Shown: positions 33,285 through 43,282 of the stretch, piece by piece
Numbering within the stretch: the stretch's first letter is position 1
How the letters are laid out: each line of letters starts with the position of its first letter
From: PALSA-555 sp963821325
GTDB taxonomy: Bacteria > Actinomycetota > Acidimicrobiia > IMCC26256 > PALSA-555
Assembly: GCA_963821325.1 (NCBI GenBank)
Contig: CAWGDC010000001.1
Span: forward strand, 248,001 to 312,000
Length of the DNA stretch: 64,000 bases
Direction: 5' to 3'
The notes under the pieces: model-generated
What the model saw: only the letters and a program-made list of their open reading frames with translations
The model's database searches: none
Told to the model about the DNA's origin: nothing
Program-made: the position numbers and the translations under genes

Positions 33285-34903
33285 GCACAAGGCACCCCGG
33301 GCCGGTCGACACCCGGTTGGCATTCCTGGGGGCCACCAGCCTCGCGGATCTCAACTCGGACACCGTTGGCGCCAAGGCGGCCAACCTGATCCGCATGGCC
33401 GATGCAGGCCTGGCCGTCCCACCAGGGTTCATCCTCAGCACGGCCGTGTGCGCCGACTATCACGCCAGGGGTGGGCACCTCGATCCAGAGGTGATCACGC
33501 TCGTCACCGAGGGTGTCGAGCACATCGAACGGGCAACCGGACTGCACTTCGGGAGCCGCCGCCGCCCGCTGCTCCTGGCCGTGCGCTCGGGTGCGGCGGT
33601 GTCCATGCCCGGCATGCTCGAAACGATCCTCAACGTCGGGCTGTGCGACGCCACGCTCCCTGGGTTGCTCCGGGCCACCGGCGACCCCGTGTTCGTGTGG
33701 GACTCCTACCGGCGCCTTATCGACGCGTATGCCGAGGTCGTCGAGGGCTGCCCTCCGGCGCTCTTGGCCGTCGTCGTGGATGAGGCGTTGCGCGGCCAGG
33801 AGGTGCCCGTAGCGTCCGAACTCGACGTTGCCGCCCTTCGCGATCTCGTCGCGCATCTCGAAGACTTCTACCTCGCCCGGGCGGGCCGTCCGTTCCCGCA
33901 GGACCCTACGCAACAACTACTCGGCGCGCTCGATGCAGTTCTTCGGTCCTGGAACGCCGACCGCGCGGTCGAATACCGCCGGCTCGAACGGCTCACCGAT
34001 CTCCCTGGGACAGCGGTGACCGTTCAGGCGATGGTATTCGGCAACCTGGGCGTCACTTCCGGTTCCGGAGTCGCTTTCACGCGAGACCCTTCCACCGGCC
34101 AGAACCGGCTCTACGTCGACTTCCTGCTCAACGCCCAAGGTGAAGACGTCGTCGCCGGCCGCAACGCTGCCGCCGATCCCGAACCGCTCATCGCGGCGGT
34201 CCCCGGGTTGGCACATGAACTGCAAACGGTTCGCCGAACCCTCGAAGCCAACTTCGGCGACGCTCAAGACTTCGAGTTCACCGTCGAGGACGGCAAGCTT
34301 TGGCTACTGCAGACCCGCGCCGCGAAACGCACCCCGTGGGCGGCCCTGCAGATCGCCTGTGACCTCGTGGACGAGGGCCTCATCGACGAGAGCACCGCAC
34401 TTGAGCGGCTCCACGACTACGACCTCGACGACATCATCCGCGTGCGGCTCGTCCCGGATCTCGGCATCGAACCGATCGGTCGAGCGACACCCGCGAGCGC
34501 GGGCATCGCCGGCGGCCGCGTCGCCCTTCACGTCGAGAGCGCCATCCGCCGCGCGGAGCAGGGCGAGCCGGTCATATTGGTGCGCCAACAGGCATCTACG
34601 AACGACATCGCTGCACTCGCCGTGTGCCGGGGGCTCGTGACCTCCGCGGGCGCCCGCACCTCGCATGCCGCCGTCGTCGCCCGTCAGCTCGGGGTCGTCT
34701 GCCTCGTCAACTGCTCCGATCTCCACATCGATCTCGAAACACGGATGCTGCGCATCGGCGGCTACGAGTTGCACGAAGACGACACGATCACCATCGACGG
34801 CGCCGATGGACGCATTTACCCTGGCCTCCTCGAAGTGATCCAAGAACGCCCACAGGACCTCATCGACCGGGTACGCGTGTGGCAACTCGGCGCGCCCGCA
34901 TAG
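33281..34903 (+). CDS. PPDK-like ATP-grasp/phosphohistidine protein lacking the PEP-binding barrel
   Basis: Protein of 540 residues, against about 870-900 in pyruvate phosphate dikinase. The N-terminal nucleotide-binding part is intact (GAKAANLIRMADAGLAVPPG, VRSGAAVSMPGMLETILNVG, NAQGEDVVAGRN, FEFTVEDGKLWLLQTR). The swivelling domain with the phosphorylated histidine is present as TSAGARTSHAAVVARQLG near residue 460. The C-terminal PEP/pyruvate TIM barrel is absent, and the protein ends naturally just after the swivelling domain. It could phosphorylate a partner protein or a small acceptor, as rifampin phosphotransferase does. The GTG start overlaps the previous stop. Confidence 0.8.
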   Translation: MSTRHPGPVDTRLAFLGATSLADLNSDTVGAKAANLIRMADAGLAVPPGFILSTAVCADYHARGGHLDPEVITLVTEGVEHIERATGLHFGSRRRPLLLAVRSGAAVSMPGMLETILNVGLCDATLPGLLRATGDPVFVWDSYRRLIDAYAEVVEGCPPALLAVVVDEALRGQEVPVASELDVAALRDLVAHLEDFYLARAGRPFPQDPTQQLLGALDAVLRSWNADRAVEYRRLERLTDLPGTAVTVQAMVFGNLGVTSGSGVAFTRDPSTGQNRLYVDFLLNAQGEDVVAGRNAAADPEPLIAAVPGLAHELQTVRRTLEANFGDAQDFEFTVEDGKLWLLQTRAAKRTPWAALQIACDLVDEGLIDESTALERLHDYDLDDIIRVRLVPDLGIEPIGRATPASAGIAGGRVALHVESAIRRAEQGEPVILVRQQASTNDIAALAVCRGLVTSAGARTSHAAVVARQLGVVCLVNCSDLHIDLETRMLRIGGYELHEDDTITIDGADGRIYPGLLEVIQERPQDLIDRVRVWQLGAPA

Positions 34904-34916
34904 TCGGCAGGCCGGT

Positions 34917-35291
34917 ATGCCGGAGATACTTTCCTACGTGGCCGCAGCCATGATTGGTTTGTGGGGCATCGCCCATGCTGTGCCGACAGCAAAGGTGATC
35001 AGAGGCTTTGAGCCGATCACAGCCGACAACCGGCGGATCGTTCTCCAGGAGTGGCTGGCCGAGGCGTTCACCATGGGAGGGATCGCGCTGCTGCTTGTTG
35101 CCGTCACGGCAGCAAGCGGCTCGCACGCTGTTGCAGCCCAGTGGACATACCGGGTCGTCGCCGGCCTCCTCGTGGCTCTGGCAACACTCACCGGACTGAC
35201 CGGGGCCAAGACACCAGTCGTCTGGTTCAAGATCTGCCCGGTGCTGCTAACGAGCTCAGCGATCATGCTCCTTGTGGCGAGCGTCGCGTAG
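34917..35291 (+). CDS. Small four-helix membrane protein
   Basis: Protein of 124 residues with four hydrophobic segments: AAAMIGLWGIAHAVPTA, GGIALLLVAVTAA, VVAGLLVALATLTGLTG, VLLTSSAIMLLVASVA. The polar loop FEPITADNRRIVLQEWLAEA lies between helices one and two. It starts 13 bases after the PPDK-like gene and is probably the last gene of that operon. I do not recognise a family. Confidence 0.65.
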   Translation: MPEILSYVAAAMIGLWGIAHAVPTAKVIRGFEPITADNRRIVLQEWLAEAFTMGGIALLLVAVTAASGSHAVAAQWTYRVVAGLLVALATLTGLTGAKTPVVWFKICPVLLTSSAIMLLVASVA

Positions 35292-35628
35292 CCCAATGAC
35301 AGCAGCCGTCCTCGTAACGCGCGATGAGTTGGCGCCCTGCGCGCTTCGCTACGTGAAGGCTCAGGCGAGCCGACAAGGCGTCGCGCTCCACGATAGGAGA
35401 CTGGTGCCCGGCCCGACCTGATCCCACTGACGGACGCCGAGGTTCGGTCGACGACTTCGGGCCGGCCCTCGACCATCGTGAGGGATCGATCCAGTCCAAC
35501 GTCCAGCGGGTCGTCTCAGTGATCGCCACGCGCTGACGGCGCGGCCGCCACCGAGACACGCGAGCGCGACGACACGTCGCGCTCGTAGTGCCGCGGTGTG
35601 GCCGGCACCATCAGGTTAGCCTGCACGT
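35292..35628. other. Intergenic region with one strong inverted repeat
   Basis: About 340 bases between the end of the PPDK-like operon and the alpha/beta hydrolase gene. No gene is supportable. At 35562-35584 there is a perfect nine-base inverted repeat, GAGCGCGAC and GTCGCGCTC, around GACAC. It lies 44 bases before the hydrolase start and lacks a T-run, so it is either an operator or a GC-rich terminator-like hairpin. The sequence is otherwise featureless to me. Confidence 0.5.
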
Positions 35629-36606
35629 GTGGACGCGCCGGTGGGGAGCCTGTCCGATCTAGCCGAACGATCGGATCGGCTGAGACCTCCCAGCGGCCCA
35701 CCCTTGCCGCTCGGTCATCGTGTGCGGCTCGGAGGACGCGGCACGACCTTCGTGCGCCGCGTCGAGGGACCGGTGCACGCGCCGCCGGTGTTGCTCGTGC
35801 ATGGCTGGCTGGCGAGCGGAGGCTTGAACTGGTTCCGCTGCTTCGACGCGCTGGGTGAGCATTTCTCCGTGCTCGCGCCCGACCTGCGCGGCCACGGACG
35901 AGGGATCCGCTCCTATCGACGGTTCACCCTCGCCAGCTGCGCCGACGATCTCGCCCTGCTGATCGAGCGCGAGCAGTGCGGACCGGTCATCGCGGTCGGC
36001 TATTCGATGGGGGGACCCGTCGTCCAGCTGCTGTGGCGTCGGCACCCCGGGCTGGTCGCCGGTCTCGGCCTCTGCGCCACCGGCGCCGAGTTCGTAACCG
36101 GCAACCGTGAGCGGTACGCCTTCTCGGCGTTCATGATGATGGCCGCAGGGACGACGCGGCTCGGCCAGCTGCTCGCCGTCTTGCCGGGCGCCGTGACCCG
36201 GGCCACCTTCGGCGGCCGGTCCCCGGCACGCCCGGACAGCCTCGCACGGTGGGCGCGGAGCGAGATGGCCCGCCATGACCCGCGAGCGGTGCTCGAGGCG
36301 GGGCACGCCATCGCGATGTTCAGCTCTCGGCGGTGGGTCCATGAGATCGACGTCCCGGTGTCGGTGCTGATCACGACACGTGACCGCGTGGTCGATCCGG
36401 TCGCCCAGTCGCGCCTGGCATCGGCGATCCCGGATGCTCGCGTCCATCGCATCGACGATGGTCATATCGCGTGCACGAGCGCCAGCTTCGGTTCCACGAT
36501 CACGGCGATGTGCCTGGGCCTGCAGCGACGGATCGGCGATTCGGCCACACGGGTGAGCGCCACGGTCGACGGTCCTGACCAGCTCGGCGAGGGCGCGGGC
36601 GAGTAA
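35629..36606 (+). CDS. Alpha/beta hydrolase
   Basis: Hydrolase of 325 residues. It has VLLVHGWLASGG (oxyanion HG motif) near residue 55, the nucleophile elbow GYSMGG around residue 125, a candidate acid in ITTRDRVVDP, and the catalytic histidine in DDGHIACT near residue 280. A variable lid domain sits between residues ~160 and ~240. It probably acts on lipid or ester substrates, in keeping with the surrounding lipid-metabolism genes. It begins with a GTG downstream of a strong inverted repeat. Confidence 0.82.
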   Translation: MDAPVGSLSDLAERSDRLRPPSGPPLPLGHRVRLGGRGTTFVRRVEGPVHAPPVLLVHGWLASGGLNWFRCFDALGEHFSVLAPDLRGHGRGIRSYRRFTLASCADDLALLIEREQCGPVIAVGYSMGGPVVQLLWRRHPGLVAGLGLCATGAEFVTGNRERYAFSAFMMMAAGTTRLGQLLAVLPGAVTRATFGGRSPARPDSLARWARSEMARHDPRAVLEAGHAIAMFSSRRWVHEIDVPVSVLITTRDRVVDPVAQSRLASAIPDARVHRIDDGHIACTSASFGSTITAMCLGLQRRIGDSATRVSATVDGPDQLGEGAGE

Positions 36607-36732
36607 CCCGATCCGAGCCGCGACGCCCGCCGATGCTCGGTCAGCGTCCGCCGCGGTGGGCGACCTCCTCGGGGACGGCGGCGTGACCGTCGGCTCGGGC
36701 GGGCGATCGCGCACGATGGGTACGCTCCGGCT

Positions 36733-37555
36733 GTGCCTGATCCGCGGCTGTCGCTCACGACCGGCGCGAGCTCGGGGATCGGGTTGGCGACGGTCCTAGA
36801 ACTCGCTCGACGTGGCTTCCGCTCCGTGGGCACGGTGCGGTCGCCGGCGAAGGCGGAGTTGGTCGTCGCCGCATCCAAGGACGCCGGCGCCACGGTCGAG
36901 ACCGTCGTGCTCGATGTCAACGACGCCGAGGGCTGCGAGCGCGTCGTCGACCGATATCAGCCGGACGTGCTGGTCAACAACGCGGGGTACTCCGGCGTGG
37001 GAGCCGTCGAGGACATGACGGACGAGGAAGCGTCGGCCGCCCTGCAGACGATGGTCGTCGCCCCGATGCGACTGGCGCGCCTCGCGCTGCCGCACATGCG
37101 GGCGCGGGGCGGCGGCCGGATCGTGAACCTCGCCTCGCTCTATGGGCGGACGAGCACGCCGTTGACCGGCTGGTACCAGGCCGCCAAGCACGCGCTCGAG
37201 GCGGTGTCCGATGCGCTGCGCATGGAGGTGGCCCGAGATGGCGTCCGGGTGATCCTCATCGAGCCCGGCGGCTTCCGGACGGGCATCTGGGACCAGACGG
37301 AGCACGATCTCGCGCAGCGCGCGGGCTCGCGCTACGAGGCCTCGTACCGGCGGACGCTCGCCACGATCCGACTGTGGCAGCCGCTCATGGGGGATCCCGC
37401 GCGGTGCGCCAAGGTCATCGGCATGGCGGCCACGACCCGGCGGCCGCGTCCTCGGTATCTCGTCGGCTACGACGCGGCAGGCGCTCGCGATGTGGAACTC
37501 GCTCACCCCGACGCAGCTCAAGGATCGGGTGGTCCGCCTGGTGACCGGCCTCTGA
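36733..37555 (+). CDS. Short-chain dehydrogenase/reductase (frameshifted near the end)
   Basis: The body is an intact SDR: TTGASSGIGLATVLELARRG, then NNAGYSGVGAVEDM, NLASLYGRTSTP, and WYQAAKHALEAVSDAL with the Tyr and Lys pair. After RYLVGYDAA the frame shifts. The normal C-terminus (ALAMWNSLTPTQLKDRVVRL, VTGL) follows in the next frame if one base is removed from the GGCGCTCGCG run at 37483-37490. Corrected length is 273 residues. It probably oxidises or reduces a lipid-type alcohol or ketone. It converges with the acyl-CoA synthetase gene, leaving only four bases between them. Confidence 0.8.
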
Positions 37556-37559
37556 GCGC

Positions 37560-39221
37560 TCAGGTGCGGTCGCGGCCCGGCGGCTCGGGATGGTCACGCA
37601 GCTCACGGCGCAGCACCTTCCCGGTGAGGTTGCGGGGCAAGGTCTCGACGAACTCGATGTCCCGGGGCACCTTGTACCGGGCGAGGTTGGACCGGACGTG
37701 CGCGTGGTACGCCCGCCGACGGTGAGCTCGAGGCCGGGCTTCGGCACGACATAGGCCTTCAGGCGCTGGCCGAACCGCTCGTCGGGCACGCCGACGACCG
37801 CGGCCTCCGCGACGCCTTCATGCGCGGTGAGCAGGTCCTCGATCTCCTCGGGGTACACGTTCTCGCCGCCGGAGACGATCATGTCGTCGGCCCGGCCCTC
37901 GACGAACAGCCGACCGTCGGCGTCCAAGCGTCCAACATCGCCGGTGCTCATCAGGCCACGATGGGTCACCGCGGCGGCGCCCCTCGTGTAGCCCTCGAAG
38001 AGCATCTCGTTGCTGACCCAGATCCGGCCCTGGGCGCCTGCCGGCAGCGGGTCGCCCTTCGGGTCGAGCACCGCAACGGTCGCGCCTCGCAGGGCGTGCC
38101 CGGCGGTCGCCGGCCGGGCGCGGCAGGTCGTGCGGCGTGGCGACGGTCGCGTACGCGACCTCGGTCGACCCGTACAGGTTGTAGAGCACGTCACCGAAGG
38201 CATCCATGAACCGCGGCGCGAGGCTGCCCGGCAGCGACGACCCGCTCACGAAGACCGCACGCAGCGAGGACGTGTCGAGGCTCCGCCGAGTCGCCTCCGG
38301 GACCTCGAGCATGCGCTGGAGCATCACCGGGACGGCCGCCAGGACCGTGGCCTGGTGGCGCGCCACAGCCTCGAGCGTGGCGACGGGATCGAAGCGTCGG
38401 TGCAGCACGACGCTCGACCCGAGGAGCATGCCGAGCGCGAGATGGCCGAAGCCCCACGAGTGGAACAGCGGCGCGGCGATGACCGTGGTCTCGCCCGTCC
38501 GGAGGGGGAGCACGTCGAGCAGCGCGATCGCGGGTCCCATCCCGCTGGTCTGTGCCCGGGCCACGCCGCGCGGGCTTCCCGTCGTCCCCGACGTCAGGAT
38601 GATCGTGCGCCCGGGCGATCGCGGCGCCGGCGGATCCGACGGGTCACCTCCCCGGATCAGCGCATCGAGCGTCTGATCGCAGGGCGTGTCGTGCCACGCC
38701 ACGAACCTCGTCAGGCTCGGCGGCAGCCCGTCGGTGAGACCGGCGAAGTCTTGATCGAGGATGATCGCCACGGGCTGCTCCCGCTCGACGACCTCGCGGA
38801 GCTGCGGCCCGGAGAACCCGGTGTTGAGGTACAGCGTGTCCGCGCCCAGCTTGGCCAGCGCCGCCGTCACCTCGACGAAGCCACGGTGGTCGCGGCACAG
38901 CACGGCCGCGCTTGAGCCCTCGGCGATGCCCGCCGCGCGCAGGCCGTTGGCAAGCGCGTTGCTGCGCCGATTCAGCGCCTCGAAGGTGAGCGACCCGCGC
39001 TCGTCGTACAGGGCGACGCGGTCGGGATAGCGAGCCGCGTTCGCGGCGAAGCCCCCAGCCATCGTGGTGCCCCACCGACGCAGCGCGGAGCCCATGCGCA
39101 CGAGCCGGTCCGGGCGAACCGGCGCCAGGACGCCGGCACGCCCGAAGACCTGCAGCGCGGCACCTAGCTGGCCGACCGACGTCGTCCACCCGTCCAACAC
39201 CCCGCCGAGGCGTCGATCCAT
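37560..39221 (-). CDS. Acyl-CoA synthetase (AMP-forming; two frameshifts)
   Basis: ANL-family ligase of ~553 residues when corrected. The P-loop TSGTTGSPRGVARAQ is near residue 205, YGSTEVAYATVATPH near residue 335, and STGDVGRLDADGRLFVEGRA with DDMIVSGGENVYPEE near residue 420. The C-terminal lysine motif NLTGKVLRRELRD closes the protein. One extra base near 38110-38127 and one missing base near 37708-37722 split it into three frames. The net length stays a multiple of three. It activates fatty or other carboxylic acids to CoA thioesters. The ATG at 39221 has AAGGGA upstream. Confidence 0.84.
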
Positions 39222-39407
39222 GACGATCCCTTCCCAGCGACGCGTGCCGAGGCTATCGGAGGGCGTCATCGTGTGCGCCGTGGGCGTCGCCACGACAGGA
39301 CTTTCGGCCCTTGCCCGGCACGGCACGCCGCGAGGATGATCGTCATGTCGCGGGGGAGAGGTGGCTCGCGGCGGACCATCGTCCTCGGTTCTGACGAGAG
39401 GCCACTG

Positions 39408-40756
39408 GTGAGTCAGAAGACCGTCTGGGCAACGCGAGCGTCGGCCGTCGCCGTCGTGGCGGCGCTGAGCCTCGCGGCCTCGACGCTCGTCGCCGAGGCA
39501 CAGACGGGCAGCTCGGGAGGGACCCAGAGTTCGGACGTCGGGGTGACGAGCTCGACGATCCGCATCGCGGTCGTTGCCGACGTCGACAACCCCTTCGAGC
39601 CGGGCTTGTTCCAAGGGGTCCGCGTCGCCGTCCAGGCGTTCGCCGGCTACGTCAACCAGACCGGCGGCATCGCGGGACGCCGGCTGGCCGTCGACTTCAT
39701 CGACTCGCACCTGAGCGACAACGACGCGCGCAACGCCGTCATCAAGGCGTGCAGCCAGGACTTCGCGTTGGTCGGGACGGCCGCACTGTTCCTCAACAAT
39801 GTGGACGACATGGTGGCCTGCAAGGACCAGTCGGGCGCCGCGACTGGGCTCCCCGACATTCCCGTCGTGGCCACCGAGCTCGCCGAGCAGTGCTCGCCCG
39901 TCTCGTTCCCGGTCAACCCGCCCGCACTCGACTGCGCGACCCGCGAACGAGCATCCCCAGACCTATCACGTCAACGTCGGGACGGTGCGCTACCTCAGTC
40001 GGACGACGCACAAGACGCTCCACGGGATCATGCTCTACGACGACGACCTCAAGTCGGCCGAGATCAGCCAGTTGGTCTTGGTCCGGGGCGACGAGGCGGG
40101 AGGCGTGATCTCGGACAGCGAGATCGGGATCTCGGCGTCGGCCCCCCAGCCGGCCTACACGTCGATCGTCGAACGGATGAAGAGCAAGGACTCCAACTAC
40201 GCGCTGAACACCGGGCCGTACAACAACAGCGTCGCCCTCCGCCGAGAGGCCTCGCTGCAAGGCCTGAACGACCGGAACGTCGTCTGGGACTGCTTCTCGA
40301 ACTGCTATGACAAGCGCTTCATCGAGCAGGGAGGAGCCGCCGTCGAAGGCCAATACGTCACCCTCGCGACCCTGCCCTTCACCGAAGCCAAGGACAACAC
40401 GGCGCTGGCGAACTACATCAAGTTCGCCGGGGCCAACAACGTCGACGGCTTCGGCCAGTACGCGTGGATCGGTGCGCTGCTGTTTCGTGATTCGGTCAAC
40501 GCCATCGTGAAGCGCAGCGGCAAGAACGCCATCACTCGCAAGGCGCTCCTCGAGGCCCTGCGCTCGACCACCGACTTCAATGCCGAGGGGATGTCCGCGC
40601 CCACGAACATCGGCCAGCGGATCCCGTCAACCTGCTTCCTCGTGATGCAGGTCCGGAACGGGCTGTTCACGCGCTGTCTACCCGGCCAGGCCTGCGACCT
40701 TCGACTGCACCTCGAGCAACCGGAGGACGATCAAGGAAGACCTCTTGTCGGGGTAG
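39408..40756 (+). CDS. Periplasmic-type substrate-binding protein (Leu/Ile/Val family; two frameshifts)
   Basis: Exported binding protein of ~448 residues when corrected. Its signal peptide runs from MSQKTVWATRASAVAVVAAL to AEAQ. The mature part starts with TIRIAVVADVDNP and VNQTGGIAGRRLAVDFIDSH, a type 1 periplasmic fold of the branched-chain amino acid class. The frame shifts at 39938-39944 (extra C) and again at 40671-40677 (extra base), after which the true C-terminus PARPATFDCTSSNRRTIKED and a stop at 40754-40756 follow. It is divergent from the acyl-CoA synthetase. No permease genes are adjacent, so it may use the fused importer elsewhere or another system. Confidence 0.78.
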
Positions 40757-40796
40757 CGCGCGAGAGCCGGCTGGGTGCCGGGGGGAGGAACACCAG

Positions 40797-41963
40797 ATGC
40801 AGACGTCCGGGGATTCGATGGACAAGCCTTCGACCGCGGCCACGTCAGGCGGGCACGAGCGTCACCGCTACGGTGGCGACCATCACCGCCTGTCACCGAT
40901 CGACCGGATCGGTGAGCGCGTCGAGCGCAGCTTGCGGGACGAGCCTCTCGAGCGGGACCCCGCGTTCATCACTCGCACGCTGCCAGTGCTGGATCTGGCG
41001 TTGGCCTACTTCGACCCGGAGATCCATGGCTTCGAGCGGCTCCCAGCGCACGGCCCGATGCTGCTCGTCGGGAACCACTCGGGTGGCGTCTACATGCCGG
41101 ACTACTGGGCGTTCCTCCGCCATTGGGTTCGCGAGCGCGGCGTCGAGGAGCCGCTGTACTCGCTGGGTTTCGACTTCATGTTCGCGTTACCCATCGTCGG
41201 CTCGATGGTGCGGCGACTCGGCGTCGTCCCGGCGAGCTTCGCCACCGCCGCGCGACTGCTGGACGACGGGCGCTCGGTGCTCGTCTATCCCGGCGGCGAG
41301 GAGGACGCCTATCGCCCGTGGACCGAGCGGCATCGGGTCGACCTGCACGGGCGCACGGGCTTCGTTCGCCTCGCGCTGCGCTCGGGCGTCCCCGTGGTGC
41401 CCATCGTGGCGCACGGCAGTCACGACGTGATCGTCGTGCTGAGCCGCGGCGAGGCCATCGCGCGTTGGCTCGGGCTCGACCGCCTGAGCATCCACATCCT
41501 CCCCTTGGTGGCCGGCCCGCCGTGGGGCATCGCGCCCGCCCCCGCGCCGGTCTGGCCCTTGCCGGCGAAGGTCACCGTCCGGGTGTGCGAGCCCGTCGAC
41601 TGGAGCGCTTACGGGCCCGACGCGGCGGACGATCCCACGATCGTTCGGCGCTGCTACGAGGAGATCGTCGGGTGCATGCAGGCGAACCTCGATGAGCTGG
41701 TCGCCGCGCTGCCGCACCCGCTGCTGGCTCGCCTCCAGGACCTGGGCCGCCGCGGCTCGGCGCGCCGCGCACCGCCAGACGTGACGCTCGCGCACGGATA
41801 CGGGGGAGGTCGTCCCCGGTCCGACGCGTTCGACGACGGCACGCCGGTCGACGGGCTGGTCGACCTCAGGGCCGGGAGGCGGCGTCGTGGAGCTCGCGGA
41901 CGCCCTCATCGATGCCCGCGCAGAGCACGGACAGATCGGGGGCTGTGCCCCAGTCCCCCGTGA
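40797..41963 (+). CDS. Lysophospholipid acyltransferase (PlsC/LPLAT family)
   Basis: Protein of 388 residues. It has the acyltransferase motifs GNHSGGVYMPD (a histidine/aspartate site near residue 90), YPGGEEDAYRP near residue 165 and VPVVPIVAHGSHD near residue 200. This is the DAGAT-like LPLAT subgroup rather than classic PlsC. It would transfer an acyl chain to a glycerolipid. GGAGG before the ATG at 40797 supports the start. The last ~30 residues are arginine-rich and overlap the convergent WES/DGAT gene by 98 bases, so the true end may be earlier or affected by another indel. Confidence 0.78.
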   Translation: MQTSGDSMDKPSTAATSGGHERHRYGGDHHRLSPIDRIGERVERSLRDEPLERDPAFITRTLPVLDLALAYFDPEIHGFERLPAHGPMLLVGNHSGGVYMPDYWAFLRHWVRERGVEEPLYSLGFDFMFALPIVGSMVRRLGVVPASFATAARLLDDGRSVLVYPGGEEDAYRPWTERHRVDLHGRTGFVRLALRSGVPVVPIVAHGSHDVIVVLSRGEAIARWLGLDRLSIHILPLVAGPPWGIAPAPAPVWPLPAKVTVRVCEPVDWSAYGPDAADDPTIVRRCYEEIVGCMQANLDELVAALPHPLLARLQDLGRRGSARRAPPDVTLAHGYGGGRPRSDAFDDGTPVDGLVDLRAGRRRRGARGRPHRCPRRARTDRGLCPSPP

Positions 41964-43266
41964 CGCCGAAGTAGATCCCGCCAGCGTAGGACCAGATCGC
42001 GACGCTGACCCGGATGTTCCCGGCGATCGGGACGTACGGGTACGCCTCGAGCATGCGGCACCCGAGCAGGTACAGCGGCACCTGGGGACCGGGCACGTTC
42101 GTGGTGATCGTCTCGACGCTCCGCTGGCGGTGCACCGCGACCCGGGTGAGGAGCGCCGTGAGCGTCGGCGGCCCGAAGCCGCTCATGTTGGTCGCGAGCT
42201 CGGACGCCTCCGCCTCGTGCGACCCCTTGAGGCCCTGCATCTGCGTGCGGACCTCCGTCAGGCACTCGACCGGGTCGTCGATGCCGACCGGGAGCTCGGC
42301 GAACACGGCCGTCACCCGGTTGTCGACCAGCCCGCGAGCGTCCGCGGCGCGCCGCGAGACCGGAACCAGGGTGCGGACCACACGGTCCACCACCGATTCG
42401 CCGCGGGCGTGCAGCAGCTCGCGGAACCCCCGGGTGACCGCGGCGAGGACCACGTCGTTGACCGTCCCGCCCAGCCGCGTGCGGATCCGCTTCACGTCCG
42501 CCAGCGTGACCCGCGTGCAGTCCCACCGGCGGTCGGGCCCGATCGGGCCCGTCAGGGTCGAGACGGGCGCCGGCCGAACCAGGCCGCCCAACCGCGCCAT
42601 CCCCAGCGCCACCTCCCCCGCGCGGCGCAGCGTCACGTCGGGATGCCGAGCGGCGCGGGCGAAGCCACGAGCCCAAGTCCCCGGCGCCTCGACCGTCCCC
42701 GCCAGGGTGTGCCAGGCGAGCTCGGCCACCGACGGCTCCGGCGCCGGCTGCCAGGTGTCCGGCGGGGACAGCGGCGGCTCCGCCTGGCGGTCGAGGATGA
42801 CCTCGAGCAGGTCCGAGCCCGCGATCCCGTCGACCATGCAGTGATGCACCTTCGAGACGAACGCCCACTGGCCCGCCCCCAGCCCCTCGACCATCCAGTT
42901 CTCCCAGAGCGGCTTCTGGCGGTCCAGCTGTTGGGACATGAGACGGCCGACGAGGCGGTGCAACTCCGTCGTCGGGTCCCCGCTCGGGAGCGCAACGTGG
43001 CGCACGTGGTCGTCGATGCGGAAGTGCGGGTCGTCGATCCAGACCGGTCGGCCCACGCTGGCCGGTGCCGTGCGCACCCGTTGGCGGTAGCGGGGGACGA
43101 GGACGAGCCTCGAGGCGATCCGCTCGCAGAGGTCTCGGTACGCCGGAGCGGGCCCCTCGAGGATCCCGACCGACCCGATGTGCATGTGGTTGACCGCATC
43201 CTCGATGGCGAGGAACGAGGCATCCAGGGCCTGCATCCGCTCCATCACGCGCACCGGCCGGCGCAT
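41866..43266 (-). CDS. Wax ester synthase/diacylglycerol O-acyltransferase (WES/DGAT), copy 1
   Basis: Protein of ~466 residues. The catalytic HHxxxDG motif is HHCMVDG around residue 140. Also typical are MQALDASFLAIE at the start, GGTVNDVVLAAVTRGFRELL near residue 260, and TTNVPGPQVPLYLLGCRM near residue 385. It makes wax esters or triacylglycerol from acyl-CoA for storage lipid. The start is ATG at 43266 or a slightly later ATG at 43245. A second WES/DGAT gene lies 16 bases upstream on the same strand, so both are in one operon. Confidence 0.9.
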   Translation of the reverse strand: MRRPVRVMERMQALDASFLAIEDAVNHMHIGSVGILEGPAPAYRDLCERIASRLVLVPRYRQRVRTAPASVGRPVWIDDPHFRIDDHVRHVALPSGDPTTELHRLVGRLMSQQLDRQKPLWENWMVEGLGAGQWAFVSKVHHCMVDGIAGSDLLEVILDRQAEPPLSPPDTWQPAPEPSVAELAWHTLAGTVEAPGTWARGFARAARHPDVTLRRAGEVALGMARLGGLVRPAPVSTLTGPIGPDRRWDCTRVTLADVKRIRTRLGGTVNDVVLAAVTRGFRELLHARGESVVDRVVRTLVPVSRRAADARGLVDNRVTAVFAELPVGIDDPVECLTEVRTQMQGLKGSHEAEASELATNMSGFGPPTLTALLTRVAVHRQRSVETITTNVPGPQVPLYLLGCRMLEAYPYVPIAGNIRVSVAIWSYAGGIYFGVTGDWGTAPDLSVLCAGIDEGVRELHDAASRP

Positions 43267-43282
43267 GTGCCGTGCCCGACGA

